NCBI GenBank assembly: GCA_963821325.1
Contig: CAWGDC010000006.1
Coordinates: 62,001-126,000, forward strand
DNA from: PALSA-555 sp963821325
Lineage (GTDB): Bacteria; Actinomycetota; Acidimicrobiia; IMCC26256; PALSA-555
Direction of reading: 5' to 3'
Length of the DNA stretch: 64,000 nucleotides
Notes under the pieces: generated by a model
Database searches by the model: none
What the model was told of the DNA's origin: nothing
Seen by the model: the letters and a program-made list of their open reading frames with translations, nothing else
Shown: positions 53,966 to 62,761 of the stretch, in pieces
Layout of the letters: every line of letters starts with the position of its first letter
Position numbering within the stretch: position 1 is the first letter of the stretch
Translations under genes and position numbers: made by a program

Positions 53966-54800
53966 TCAAGGACCGGCGTCCACCGCCTGGACGAGCCCAG
54001 CCCAGTCCTCCAGCGTCAACGTCTCCGCACGCGCGCTCGGCGCGACCCCCGCGTCCGCGAGGGCGCCGTCGGTGCGTGCGCCGAGGAGCGGCCGCAAGGC
54101 GCGGCGCAGCATCTTGCGGCGCTGCGCGAACCCGGCGCGCACCAGCGCGAACAGCCGGTCCGGGTCCGGCACGTCCACGGCCGGCACGGGACGCCGCTCG
54201 AAGCGCACGAGCACCGACTCGACCCGTGGCGGCGGCACGAACACCGTCGGCGGCACCGAGCCGACGATCCGGGCGTCGGCGTGGTACGCGACCTTCGCCG
54301 ACACCGCCCCGGCAGCACGGTCGCCGGGCCGCGCGGCGAGCCGCTCCCCAACCTCCCGCTGCGTCATGACGAGCAGCCGGGTGACGCTCGGGGCGGTCTC
54401 GAGCAGCCGGACCACGACGGGTGTCGCGATGTTGTAGGGCAGGTTCGACACGCACGCCCACGGGCCCGGGCCCAGCGCCGCGACGTCGACGTGGAGGGCG
54501 TCACCGTGCACGACGGTCACGTCACCGCTCCCCGCGACGGTGGCCTCCACGAGCGGGATGAGCTTGGCGTCGAGCTCGAGCGCCACGACGTGCGCGCCGG
54601 CCTCGGCGAGCGCCACGGTGAGCGACCCGAGGCCCGGCCCGATCTCGAGCACCCGGGCGCCCGGGTCCAGGTCGGCGAGGCGCACGATGCGACGCGCCGT
54701 GTTCGGGTCCGCCAGGAAGTGCTGGCCGAGCGCGGCGCTTCGGGGCCACGTCGTGCTCGGCCAAGAGCGCGCGCACCAACGTCGGGGTCAGGACGGGCAT
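53966..54800 (-). CDS. rsmA: 16S rRNA dimethyladenosine transferase (one frameshift)
   Basis: Dimethylates A1518/A1519 of 16S rRNA (KsgA). ATG 54800 gives TPTLVRALLAEHDVAPK. A one-base break near 54740 leads into the SAM-binding core: LADLDPGARVLEIGPGLGSL (motif I) and ALELDAKLIPLVEAT. The catalytic NLPYNIATPVVVRLL and the end FALVRAGFAQRRKMLRRALR, LEDWAGLVQAV follow. The part from the break contains the expected QHFL region in another frame. It is followed by ispE. Confidence 0.93.
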
Positions 54801-54834
54801 CAGGACGACGGTACCGCTCGGGGAGGGGTCGACG

Positions 54835-56520
54835 TCAGCCGAAGCCGAGCTTGCGGCCGCAACCCCACGCACCAAAGCCGTAGCGGGCACGGACGCGCTC
54901 GGCGACGATGATCTGCTGCTCGCGGGTGGCGTACCCGGGGTTCGACGCGAACTGCTGACCGCCGAACGCGTTCCAGGTCCCGTTGTAGATCCCGAGCCCA
55001 CCCGAGTACGTCGGGCCGACCATCGACCAGTTGCCACCGGTCTCGCAGCGGGCGATCTCGTCCCAGCGCGGGTCCGCCCGCGACCCGACGTAGTGGATCG
55101 GCGCCACCGCGGCGACGACCGGCACCTGCGAGATCGGCACGTTCCCGACCGCGGACCCGTTGTTCTTCGTGATCTCGTAGGTGATCTTCATCACTCCGGG
55201 CGTGCCGGGCTGATCGTGGGTCGTGCCGACGTCGGAGTTCGGGTCGTCCATCGTGACCGTGGGCAGCGTGTACGGAACCTCCTGGCTCGTCGTGGCCAAC
55301 GCCACGCGGGTCACGCTCACGAACGGGTTGTCGACGGGGATCACCGCGCTCACGGCCGGGGTGGTGAAGTCCTGTGGCCCGAGCTTCACCTGGTAGTTGT
55401 CGAGCAGCTCCTGCACGGTGAGGACCGGCAGGCTGAAGTTGACGGCCTGCCCGTCGACCGCGAGCGTCCCGACGCGTCGAGTGTTGAGCTCGATGTGCGC
55501 GCCGGCCTTCAGCCGCGCCGGGCCGTTCAGCATCCCGACGGCCGTCGTGAGCTTCAGGCTGGCGATGAAGTCCTTCGGCTGCGAGTACGCGGTGTAGATG
55601 GTCTGGACGTTGCCGTCGATCGCCACGGTCACCGGGAAGGCCCGCACGATCCGGACGGTCAGACCGTCCGACAGCGCGGTGCCCGCCTTGGGGACGACCT
55701 GGTCGGCCGGGCCGAGCGTGATGTGCTGGTCCTGCAGGAACCCGCCGACGGTCGCGGCGCTGCTCTGCGCGCTGATGTCACGCCCGTCGACGCGCAGCTG
55801 GACGTGGTCGCCGCCGTGGAGGAGCTTCGGCACGGCGTAGATCCCGAGGACGAGCGTGGCGGCCACCGCGGCCGCGATGAGGGCGCGGCGCGGCGGGACC
55901 GCGACGCGCCGCCGACGAGCCGCAACCCCGGCGGGGGGCGCGGCGGTCGCGAAGTCCGGGTCGACGAGCTCGGTGATCTCGGGGAGGTCCTCGACCTCGG
56001 GCAGCGGCAGCCACGACGTCTCGTCGTGCGGCTCGGCGCGCGCCGGGGACGGCGGGGCGGGTGTGAGGTCCCGGGCGGGAGGCAGCTCGCCGATGGCGTC
56101 CGGGTCGACGAGGTCCTCGATCGGGGGCAGGTCCTCGATCTCGGGCAGCGGCAGCCAGGCCGTCTCGTCGTGCGGCTCGGCGCGCGCGGGGGAGGGCAGC
56201 CCGACGGGGATGTCGCGGGGCTCGGCGGGCTCGTCCGTCCCTTCGGTGCGCAAGTCCTCGATCGAGGGCAGGTCCTCGATCTCGGGGAGCGGCAGCCAGG
56301 CCGTCTCGTCGTGCGGCTCGGCGCGCGCGGGTGACGGCCGCGCCACGTCCGCGACGTGGGCGGTCGAGGGCCGCCCGGCGCGGGCGACGTGCCGGCGGGA
56401 GAACAGGCTCGGCCGGTCGTGCTTCGGGATGGGACTCCGCCTCTCGAGACTCCGGTGCGCGCCCGCGCGCCACCCCCTCGACCTGGTGAGGAGTGACCGG
56501 GACGGTATCGAAGGGGTCAT
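54835..56520 (-). CDS. rpfB: Resuscitation-promoting factor (RpfB-like) with repeated cytosolic tail
   Basis: A 561-residue type II membrane-anchored protein. Residues 63-90, 110-137 and 159-186 are three near-identical copies of the acidic motif SPARAEPHDETAWLPLPEIE plus DLPxIEDL. The single membrane span is at about 213-231 (ALIAAAVAATLVLGIYAVPK). Outside it are DUF348-type repeats (VQLRVDGRDISAQSSAATVG, VTVAIDGNVQTIYT), a G5-like part, and the C-terminal Rpf transglycosylase domain with catalytic Glu in ARCETGGNWSMVG and GGLGIYNGTWNAFGG. Rpf domains cleave peptidoglycan and revive dormant cells. The cytosolic repeats are not part of classical RpfB. ATG 56520 is the best start, but its ribosome site is weak. 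Confidence 0.9.
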   Translation of the reverse strand: MTPSIPSRSLLTRSRGWRAGAHRSLERRSPIPKHDRPSLFSRRHVARAGRPSTAHVADVARPSPARAEPHDETAWLPLPEIEDLPSIEDLRTEGTDEPAEPRDIPVGLPSPARAEPHDETAWLPLPEIEDLPPIEDLVDPDAIGELPPARDLTPAPPSPARAEPHDETSWLPLPEVEDLPEITELVDPDFATAAPPAGVAARRRRVAVPPRRALIAAAVAATLVLGIYAVPKLLHGGDHVQLRVDGRDISAQSSAATVGGFLQDQHITLGPADQVVPKAGTALSDGLTVRIVRAFPVTVAIDGNVQTIYTAYSQPKDFIASLKLTTAVGMLNGPARLKAGAHIELNTRRVGTLAVDGQAVNFSLPVLTVQELLDNYQVKLGPQDFTTPAVSAVIPVDNPFVSVTRVALATTSQEVPYTLPTVTMDDPNSDVGTTHDQPGTPGVMKITYEITKNNGSAVGNVPISQVPVVAAVAPIHYVGSRADPRWDEIARCETGGNWSMVGPTYSGGLGIYNGTWNAFGGQQFASNPGYATREQQIIVAERVRARYGFGAWGCGRKLGFG

Positions 56521-56569
56521 CTTGTCGCAACCACCCACCCGAACCTCGTGATGAGCGGATTCGGGCAGG

Positions 56570-57355
56570 TCAGAGGCCTGCCCACGGCCCGAACACGGCC
56601 GCGGCTCCCGCCGCGGTGGCCGAGGCCACGTCGCCCGGGTCGATCCCGGCGGCCGCCGCGACGGCGGCGCCGACGAGCGGGACGAACGCCGGCTCGTTCT
56701 CGCGGCCGCGGTGCGGCACCGGTGCGAGGAACGGGGCGTCGGTCTCCACGAGCATCCGCTCGAGCGGGGTGACCGCGGCCGCGGCGCGGACGTCGTCGGC
56801 GTTGCGGAACGACACGATGCCGCTGAACGACAGCCACGCACCGAGGTCGAGGGCGCGGCGGGCCTCGTCGGGACCGCCCGTGAAGCAGTGCAGCACCGTG
56901 CGCTCGGGTGGGCCCTCGTCGTCGAGGATCCGGAACGTGTCGTCCCACGCGGCGCGGCTGTGCACGACGAGGGCCAACCCGCGCTCCTTCGCCAGGCGGA
57001 TGTGACGGCGGAACGCGGCCGCTTGGTCGTCGGCCGGGCTGTACCCGTAGTGGAAGTCGAGGCCGGTCTCCCCGACCGCGACCACGCCGTCGTCGCCGAC
57101 CAGCGCGGCGAGGTGCGCCCACTCGTCGTCGAGCCGGGCCGCGTCGTGCGGGTGCAGCCCCACCGTGGCGCGCACGTCGGGATGCTCGGCGGCGAGCGCC
57201 ACCGCGGCGGCGGACGACGCCGCGTCGGTGCCGACGCAGACGACGGCCGTCACACCCGCGGCGCGGGCGCGCGCCAGCGCCTCCGACGGGTCGAGCTGCA
57301 GCGCGGGCAGGTGGGCGTGCGAATCGACCCAGCGGACGGGCGACGCGGGCGCGGC
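56570..57355 (-). CDS. tatD: TatD family metal-dependent deoxyribonuclease (start codon missing)
   Basis: A TIM-barrel hydrolase of about 260 residues. Metal ligands are DSHAHLPALQ (HxH), VAVGETGLDFHYG (Glu), ALVVHSRAAW (His), VLHCFTGG (His) and LVETDAPFLAP (Asp). TatD is a 3'-5' DNase/RNase in repair or quality control. No ATG, GTG or TTG lies between the metG TGA (57356-57358) and the HxH; the frame is continuous through that interval. The first GTG (57253) would delete the metal-binding HxH. Either the start was altered by an error or a rare start is used. It is between metG and rpfB. Confidence 0.88.
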   Translation of the reverse strand, partial: AAPASPVRWVDSHAHLPALQLDPSEALARARAAGVTAVVCVGTDAASSAAAVALAAEHPDVRATVGLHPHDAARLDDEWAHLAALVGDDGVVAVGETGLDFHYGYSPADDQAAAFRRHIRLAKERGLALVVHSRAAWDDTFRILDDEGPPERTVLHCFTGGPDEARRALDLGAWLSFSGIVSFRNADDVRAAAAVTPLERMLVETDAPFLAPVPHRGRENEPAFVPLVGAAVAAAAGIDPGDVASATAAGAAAVFGPWAGL

Positions 57356-58873
57356 TCAGCCCTCGAGGCGCGGGAACAGCGGCTGGCCCTTGTCGAGCGC
57401 GGTGCCCGTCGGGCCCAGGCCCCACGCCGCCGCGTCGGGGAGCCGCTGGTCCTCCGGCGTGCCCGGCAGGCCGAGGCGGCGCCACAGCTCGGCGCTGGCC
57501 CGCGGGATCGCGGGCGACGCGAGCAGCGCCACGATCCGCAGCGCCTCGAGGCAGTCCCCGAGCATGGCGGCCGTCGCGGCCGCGTCACCGGTCTTGTGGA
57601 GCCGCCACGGCTCCTCGGCCTCGATGTAGGCGTTCGCGGCGCGGATCAGCTCCCACACCGCCGCGAGTCCCGCCGCGAAGTCGACCCGCGCCATCCCCTC
57701 GGTCATGCCGTCGAGGGCGCGCGCCGCGGCGGCGACGAGCGGACCCTCGGCGCGGGCGTCCGGGGCGATCCCGTCGCAGTAGCTGGCCGTCATGTTCAGC
57801 ACCCGGCTGGCGAGGTTCCCGAAGTTGTTCGCCAGATCGGCGTTGTAGCGCGCCAGCATCGACTCGTAGCTGAAGTCCCCGTCGGGTCCGAACCGCATGT
57901 CCGCGAGGAAGTGGTAGCGGAACCCGTCCGAGCCGAAGTCGGCGACGAGATCGGCCGGCGCGATCTGGTTGAGGCCCGTCTTGCTCATCTTCTCGCCGCC
58001 GACGAGCAGGAAGCCGTGCGCGAACACGCAGCGGGGCGGGACCTCACCGGCGGCGAGCAGCATCGCCGGCCAGTACACGGCGTGGAAGCGGAGGATGTCC
58101 TTCCCGACGATGTGGTAGTTCGCCGGCCAGTAGCGGTCGAAGCGGGCGCGGTCGTTCCCGTAGCCGATCGCGGTGCAGTAGTTGAACAGCGCGTCGAACC
58201 AGACGTACGTGACGTGCGCCGGGTCCCACGGCAGCGGGATGCCCCACTCGATCGAGGTGCGGCTCATCGAGAAGTCCCGCAGCCCGCCCTTGATGAAGCC
58301 GAGCACCTCGTTGCGGCGGGACTCGGGCTGCACCGCGTCGGGATGCTCGGCGTAGTGCTCGAGCAGCTGGTCGGCGAACCGAGACAGCGCGAAGAAGTAG
58401 TTCTCCTCGGTGACCCGCTCCACCGGGCGGGCGTGCACCGGGCAGAGACCGTCCACGAGCTCGTCCTCGGTGTAATACGCCTCGCAGGCCACGCAGTAGA
58501 GGCCCTCATAGGTGCCGAGCTCGATGAACCCGTTGTCGTAGACGCGCTGCAGGAACTGCTGCACCGCCTCGTCGTGGCGGGGCTCGGTCGTGCGGATGAA
58601 GTCGGTGTTCGTGATGTCGAGCAGCCGCCAGGCGTCCCGGTACCGCTCGCTCGTGCGGTCGGCCCACGCTCGAGGCGACACGCCCTGCTCGGCCGCCGCC
58701 CGCGCCACCTTCAGGCCATGCTCGTCCGTGCCGGTGAGGAACACCACGTCGTCACCCCACAAGCGGCGCCACCGGGCGAGCGCGTCGGCGGCCACCGTCG
58801 GGTAGGCGTGGCCGATGTGGGGCGCGTCGTTGACGTAATAGATCGGCGTCGTCACGTAGAACGGTGTCGCCAC
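57356..58873 (-). CDS. metG: Methionyl-tRNA synthetase
   Basis: A 505-residue class I aminoacyl-tRNA synthetase. The HIGH motif is at residues 19-22 (DAPHIGHAYP), and KMSKT in GGEKMSKTGLNQI. Zinc knuckle cysteines are in YCVACEAYYTEDELVDGLCP. The anticodon domain (NNFGNLASRVLNMT) and ALRIVALLASPAIPRASAEL follow. No C-terminal tRNA-binding EMAPII domain is present, as is usual in actinobacteria. ATG 58873 is 9 bp after the rsmI stop. Confidence 0.97.
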   Translation of the reverse strand: MATPFYVTTPIYYVNDAPHIGHAYPTVAADALARWRRLWGDDVVFLTGTDEHGLKVARAAAEQGVSPRAWADRTSERYRDAWRLLDITNTDFIRTTEPRHDEAVQQFLQRVYDNGFIELGTYEGLYCVACEAYYTEDELVDGLCPVHARPVERVTEENYFFALSRFADQLLEHYAEHPDAVQPESRRNEVLGFIKGGLRDFSMSRTSIEWGIPLPWDPAHVTYVWFDALFNYCTAIGYGNDRARFDRYWPANYHIVGKDILRFHAVYWPAMLLAAGEVPPRCVFAHGFLLVGGEKMSKTGLNQIAPADLVADFGSDGFRYHFLADMRFGPDGDFSYESMLARYNADLANNFGNLASRVLNMTASYCDGIAPDARAEGPLVAAAARALDGMTEGMARVDFAAGLAAVWELIRAANAYIEAEEPWRLHKTGDAAATAAMLGDCLEALRIVALLASPAIPRASAELWRRLGLPGTPEDQRLPDAAAWGLGPTGTALDKGQPLFPRLEG

Positions 58874-58882
58874 GACGCCAGG

Positions 58883-59749
58883 CTACCGACCGGTTGTCCG
58901 GCTTCGGCCGGGATTGGCGGACGCGAGGACCGCGTCGTAGGCGCGACGGCGCGACACGCCGAGCCGGGCCGCGACCTGCCCCGCCGCATCACGGGCGGAC
59001 AGGCCAGCGTCGAGCGCGGCGCGCGCCTCGGCCGCGACGTCGTCGTTGGTCGGCGCGTCCCGAGACTCGGCACCCGCGAGCACGAGGACGTGCTCACCGC
59101 GCGGCGGCACCGACTGGACGTGCTCGACCGCGGCGGCGAGCGTGCCGCGGAAGACCTCCTCGTGCAGCTTCGTGAGCTCACGGGCGATCACGACCGCCCG
59201 GTCCGGGCCACACACCCCGACGAGGTCGTCGAGGGTGCCGGCCACCCGGTGCGGGGACTCGAAGCACACGATCGTGCGCGGGTCACGGGCCACCGCGGCC
59301 AGACGCTCGCGGCGGGCGGGACCCTTGCGGGGCAGGAACCCCTCGAAGACGAACCGGTCGGCGGGCAGGCCCGACACGGCGAGCGCCGCGACGGCGGCGC
59401 TCGGGCCCGGGACGACCTCGACCGGCAGGTCCGCGTCGGCGCAGGCCCGCACCAGCCGATGGCCGGGGTCGGCGACACCCGGCATCCCCGCGTCGGTGAC
59501 CAGCGCCACCGTGCGGCCGCGGCGGATGGCGTCGACGAGCTCGACGGCGCGGGCCCGCTCGTTGTGCTCGTGCACCGCGACCAGCCGCCCGGCGGCGGGG
59601 ACACCGGCGTGGGTGAGCAGCGCACGCGTGCGGCGCGTGTCCTCGGCGGCTACCACGTCCGCGGCCCGCAGCGCGTCGACGGCGCGGGGGGACAGGTCGG
59701 CGAGGTTGCCGATCGGGGTGCCGACGACCACGAGCCGGCCGGCGGTCAC
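58883..59749 (-). CDS. rsmI: 16S rRNA C1402 2'-O-methyltransferase
   Basis: A 288-residue SAM-dependent methyltransferase of the tetrapyrrole-methylase fold. Conserved segments are LVVVGTPIGNLADLSPRAVD, AAEDTRRTRALL, ALVTDAGMPGVADPGHRLVR, VVPGPSAAVAALAVSGLP, FEGFLPRKGPARRERL, CFESPHRV and ARELTKLHEEVFRG, with a C-terminal extension ending RSRTTGR. It methylates C1402 in the 30S P site. The start is GTG 59749; longer frames upstream are not conserved. It follows the YchF-like gene and precedes metG. Confidence 0.95.
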   Translation of the reverse strand: MTAGRLVVVGTPIGNLADLSPRAVDALRAADVVAAEDTRRTRALLTHAGVPAAGRLVAVHEHNERARAVELVDAIRRGRTVALVTDAGMPGVADPGHRLVRACADADLPVEVVPGPSAAVAALAVSGLPADRFVFEGFLPRKGPARRERLAAVARDPRTIVCFESPHRVAGTLDDLVGVCGPDRAVVIARELTKLHEEVFRGTLAAAVEHVQSVPPRGEHVLVLAGAESRDAPTNDDVAAEARAALDAGLSARDAAGQVAARLGVSRRRAYDAVLASANPGRSRTTGR

Positions 59750-59774
59750 GACGTCGGGGTGGGGTGCGAGGCGC

Positions 59775-60798
59775 TCACACGTTGAACCGGATCTCGAGGA
59801 CGTCCCCGTCGACGACGACGTAGTCCTTGCCCTCGACCCGCAGCTTCCCGAGCTCCTTGCGCGCGTGCCCACGACCCGATGGCGAGCAGCGCAGCCCAGT
59901 CGATGACCTCGGCGCGGATGAAGCCCCGCTGCAGATCGGAGTGGATGACACCGGCGCACTCCGGGGCGGTCGCACCGGCCCGGAACGTCCACGCCCGCGA
60001 TTCCTTCTCACCGGTGGTCAGGAACGTCTGGCGGCCGAGCAGGGCGAGAGCCTGGCGGGCGAGCCGCGGCACGACGCTCTCACTCACCCCGAGATCGGCG
60101 AGGAGGTGAGCCCGCTCCTGCCCGTCGACCGCGACCACGTCGGGGTCGCCTTCCAGCTCGACGCACACGGCGAGCGCGTCGTCGCCGAACGGCGCGGCCA
60201 GCGCCGCCGCGTCGTCCAGCTGGTCGACGTCGACGTTGACGACGACGAGCGCCGGCTTGTTCGTCAGCAAGAACACCGGTTCGAGCTGGGCGCGGTCGTC
60301 GGCCGTCAGCGTGGAGCGATAGATCGGCACCCCGTCGCTGAGCGCCACCTCGGCGCGCTCGAGCGCGCTCACCTCCGCGGCGAGGGACGCGTCGCCCTTC
60401 GCGGCGCGCCGCTGCTTGGCGAGGCGGGCCTCGACCGACCCGAGATCAGCGAGGATCAGCTCCTCCTCGAGGGCGGCGAGCTCGCCGGCCGGTTCGTGGC
60501 CTTCGCCGGCGCGCACCACGAGGAGCAGGGCGTCGCAGTCGCGCAGGGAACCGAGGAAGCGGCTGCCGAGCCCCTTGCCGGCCTCGGTGGAGAGCGCCGG
60601 CAGCCAGGCGATCTGGAAGGTGGCCCGCACCACCTGCTTCGACGCGGACATCTCGGCGAGCCGGTCGAGGCGCTCGTCGGGGATCGCCACGCTCCCGAGC
60701 AGCCGCTCCGCGGCGTGGCCCGTGTCGTGCCCGGTCAGGGCGGCGAAGACGCCGTCGTGGCCCGAGTCGGGCAGCCCGACGAGCCCGAGGTGCTCCAT
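59775..60798 (-). CDS. YchF/Obg-like protein with degenerate P-loop (one frameshift)
   Basis: A protein of about 341 residues. The C-terminal TGS-like part is classic YchF (REKESRAWTFRAG, AGVIHSDLQRGFIRAEVIDW; then, after a break near 59870, ARKELGKLRVEGKDYVVVDG and VLEIRFNV). The N-terminal G domain is altered: the P-loop reads GLVGLPDSGHDG instead of GxxNVGKS, so the Lys that grips phosphates is missing. The switch II region reads QIAWLPALSTEAGKGLGSRF. YchF uses ATP and binds ribosomes. This copy may have lost hydrolysis and act as a ribosome-binding regulator; a canonical ychF may exist elsewhere. ATG 60798. Confidence 0.85.
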
Positions 60799-60860
60799 CG
60801 CGGGTCGAGGCTAACGGGCCGCGCGGGCAGACTGGCGGGCGACACACGGGGGAGGGACCG

Positions 60861-61307
60861 ATGACGGACCTGGAGCTGCTCGCCGATCGCCTGGCGATCG
60901 CGGATGTGTTGACGCGCTACGCCTGGTCGCTCGACTCGAAGGAGTTCGACGGACTGGACGACGTCTTCACCGACGACGCGCACCTCGACTACACGAGCTC
61001 GGGTGGGGTCGCTGGGGCGTTCCCCGAGGTGAAGGCGTGGCTGGCCTCCGTCCTCCCGCATTTCCCCGCGTACCAGCATCTCGTCACGAACACCGACATC
61101 CGGATCGACGGCGACACCGCGACGAGCCGAGCCGAGTTCTACAACCCGATGGTCACCGCCAAGCGCGACGGGTCGCGCGGGATCTTCTTCGTCGGCGGTG
61201 AGTATCACGACCGGTTGGCCCGCACCCCAGCGGGGTGGCGCATCACCGAGCGGATCGAGCGGTCGGTGTGGACCGACGGCGACTTCCCGGCGGCGCCGCC
61301 CTCCTGA
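60861..61307 (+). CDS. SnoaL-like (NTF2-fold) protein
   Basis: A 148-residue protein. The N-terminal LELLADRLAIADVLTRYAWS, DSKEFDGLDDVFTDDAHLDY and the C-terminal GGEYHDRLARTPAGWRITER are typical of SnoaL_4-type proteins, such as ring-hydroxylating-dioxygenase-small-subunit-like or steroid-isomerase-like folds. ATG 60861 has a GGGAGGGACC site. The function is unknown. It diverges from the YchF-like gene. Confidence 0.8.
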   Translation: MTDLELLADRLAIADVLTRYAWSLDSKEFDGLDDVFTDDAHLDYTSSGGVAGAFPEVKAWLASVLPHFPAYQHLVTNTDIRIDGDTATSRAEFYNPMVTAKRDGSRGIFFVGGEYHDRLARTPAGWRITERIERSVWTDGDFPAAPPS

Positions 61308-61373
61308 CCGTCAGTGGCCGGCGGCCGCGACCGCGTGGCCGGCGTCGAGACGGCCCAACGCAGGTCGTCGCAC

Positions 61374-61832
61374 CTAGTCGACCTGGGAGCCGCGCTCCCC
61401 CGCCGTGGGGGCGGGCGGCGGAGCGTTGCCCGTGCGGAGCACCGCCAGGACGACGACGCCCAGCACGATGGGGACGGCTAGCGACGCCAGCTCGGCGACC
61501 CGGTCGTCCGCCGCCACCGTCTGCAGGTTGGCGGCGTGGTAGGCGAGGTGCGGGACCGAGTAGACGAGCCACGCCAACGCGGTGGCGAGCACGATCGGCC
61601 GGCTGAGCCACACCACGGCGCACACCGTCACCACCGTCAGCGCGAGGTTCAGGTCGCCGACGTCGCGGGTGAGGTGCTCGTTGTACGGGCCGTCCCCGGC
61701 GGCCCAGGCGTGCCCCAGGCCGGGGAAGCTCGAGAAGAAGGCGTGCGGCGCGACGGACGCCCACACGCCGACGGTGAGGCCGCTCACGACCAGGACCCCG
61801 AGGGCGATGCGCAGCGTCAGCCGAGCGCTCAT
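61374..61832 (-). CDS. Four-helix membrane protein
   Basis: A 152-residue integral membrane protein with about four spans (LRIALGVLVVSGLTVGVW; LALTVVTVCAVVWLS; IVLATALAWLVYSVPHLAYH; ELASLAVPIVLGVVVLAVLR). Residues about 30-60 (HAFFSSFPGLGHAW, GPYNEHLTRDVGDLN) are hydrophilic and match a small actinobacterial family. The start overlaps the epimerase stop (ATGA), so it is the third gene of the Rrf2 operon. The function is unknown. Confidence 0.75.
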   Translation of the reverse strand: MSARLTLRIALGVLVVSGLTVGVWASVAPHAFFSSFPGLGHAWAAGDGPYNEHLTRDVGDLNLALTVVTVCAVVWLSRPIVLATALAWLVYSVPHLAYHAANLQTVAADDRVAELASLAVPIVLGVVVLAVLRTGNAPPPAPTAGERGSQVD

Positions 61833-62761
61833 CGCGACGCCGCCGTGGCCCGCCGCGCGGCCGCGACGGCCATCCAGCCGACGCGTGCGTCGTGCTGGCT
61901 CGGGGACCAGCCCATCGTCGTCTTGAACCGCGTGTTCGCCACCCGCTGGGAGGCGAGGAACGCGCCCGCCGCCGAACCGGCCCCCAGGCGGATCAGGATC
62001 GCCGGGGTGCGGCGGAGGTGGGGCAGCCCGAACGCGTGCGCGAAGGCGTCCAGGTAGTCACGGCGCGTGAGCGGCTCGTCGTCCACGACGTTGTACCGCC
62101 CACCCGGCGCCTCGAGCGCGGCCACCACCGCCGACGCGACGTCGTCGGTGTGGATCGACGACAGGTACGCCCCGGGCGCGCCGGCGACCGTCGAGGCGCG
62201 CCACCGCGCGAGCCGCAGCCCCTCGTCGACGCCGCGGCTGGTCGGCCCGTAGAAGAGCCCGAAGCGCAGTACGACGCCACGCCCACCGGCGTCGGTGAAC
62301 CCACCCACGAGGTCCTCGCCCTCCAGCGTCGCGGCGAGCAGGCCAGGCGCGGCCGGCGGCACCGACTCGTCGATCCAGTCGGCACCACGGTCCGGGTAGA
62401 AGAAGGTGATCGACTCCTTCACGAACACGCCGATGTCGTGGTGTCGTGCCGCGTCGAGGAGATGCCGGGTCGCCTCGGTCCGCAGCCGGTTGTGCGTCGA
62501 CCACGCCTGGCGGCGGCCGGCGCGTGTCGCCGTCGGGACGTTCGTGGCCAGGTGGGCGATCGCGTCGCAGCCGGCGGTGGCCGATCGCACCGACGCCGGG
62601 TCGAAGAGGTCGACGGTCACCGGCTCCGCGCCGGCCCGTCGCAGCGTCTCGGCCTTCGCGTCGGTGCGGGCGAGGGCCCGCACGTCGTGTCCCGCGTCGA
62701 GCAACCCCCGCACCGTCGCGGGTCCGATCGCACCCGTCGCACCCGTCAGGAACACCCTCAT
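61829..62761 (-). CDS. NAD(P)-dependent epimerase/dehydratase
   Basis: A 310-residue SDR-type protein with a clear N-terminal dinucleotide motif (FLTGATGAIGPAT, GxxGxxG 7-13) and the segment GCDAIAHLATNVPTAT. The canonical YxxxK is not evident; FVKESITFFYPDRG lies where it is expected, so it may be an atypical SDR of the NmrA or SDR-a type. ATG 62761 overlaps the Rrf2-gene stop (ATGA). It is the middle gene of the operon. Confidence 0.85.
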   Translation of the reverse strand: MRVFLTGATGAIGPATVRGLLDAGHDVRALARTDAKAETLRRAGAEPVTVDLFDPASVRSATAGCDAIAHLATNVPTATRAGRRQAWSTHNRLRTEATRHLLDAARHHDIGVFVKESITFFYPDRGADWIDESVPPAAPGLLAATLEGEDLVGGFTDAGGRGVVLRFGLFYGPTSRGVDEGLRLARWRASTVAGAPGAYLSSIHTDDVASAVVAALEAPGGRYNVVDDEPLTRRDYLDAFAHAFGLPHLRRTPAILIRLGAGSAAGAFLASQRVANTRFKTTMGWSPSQHDARVGWMAVAAARRATAASR

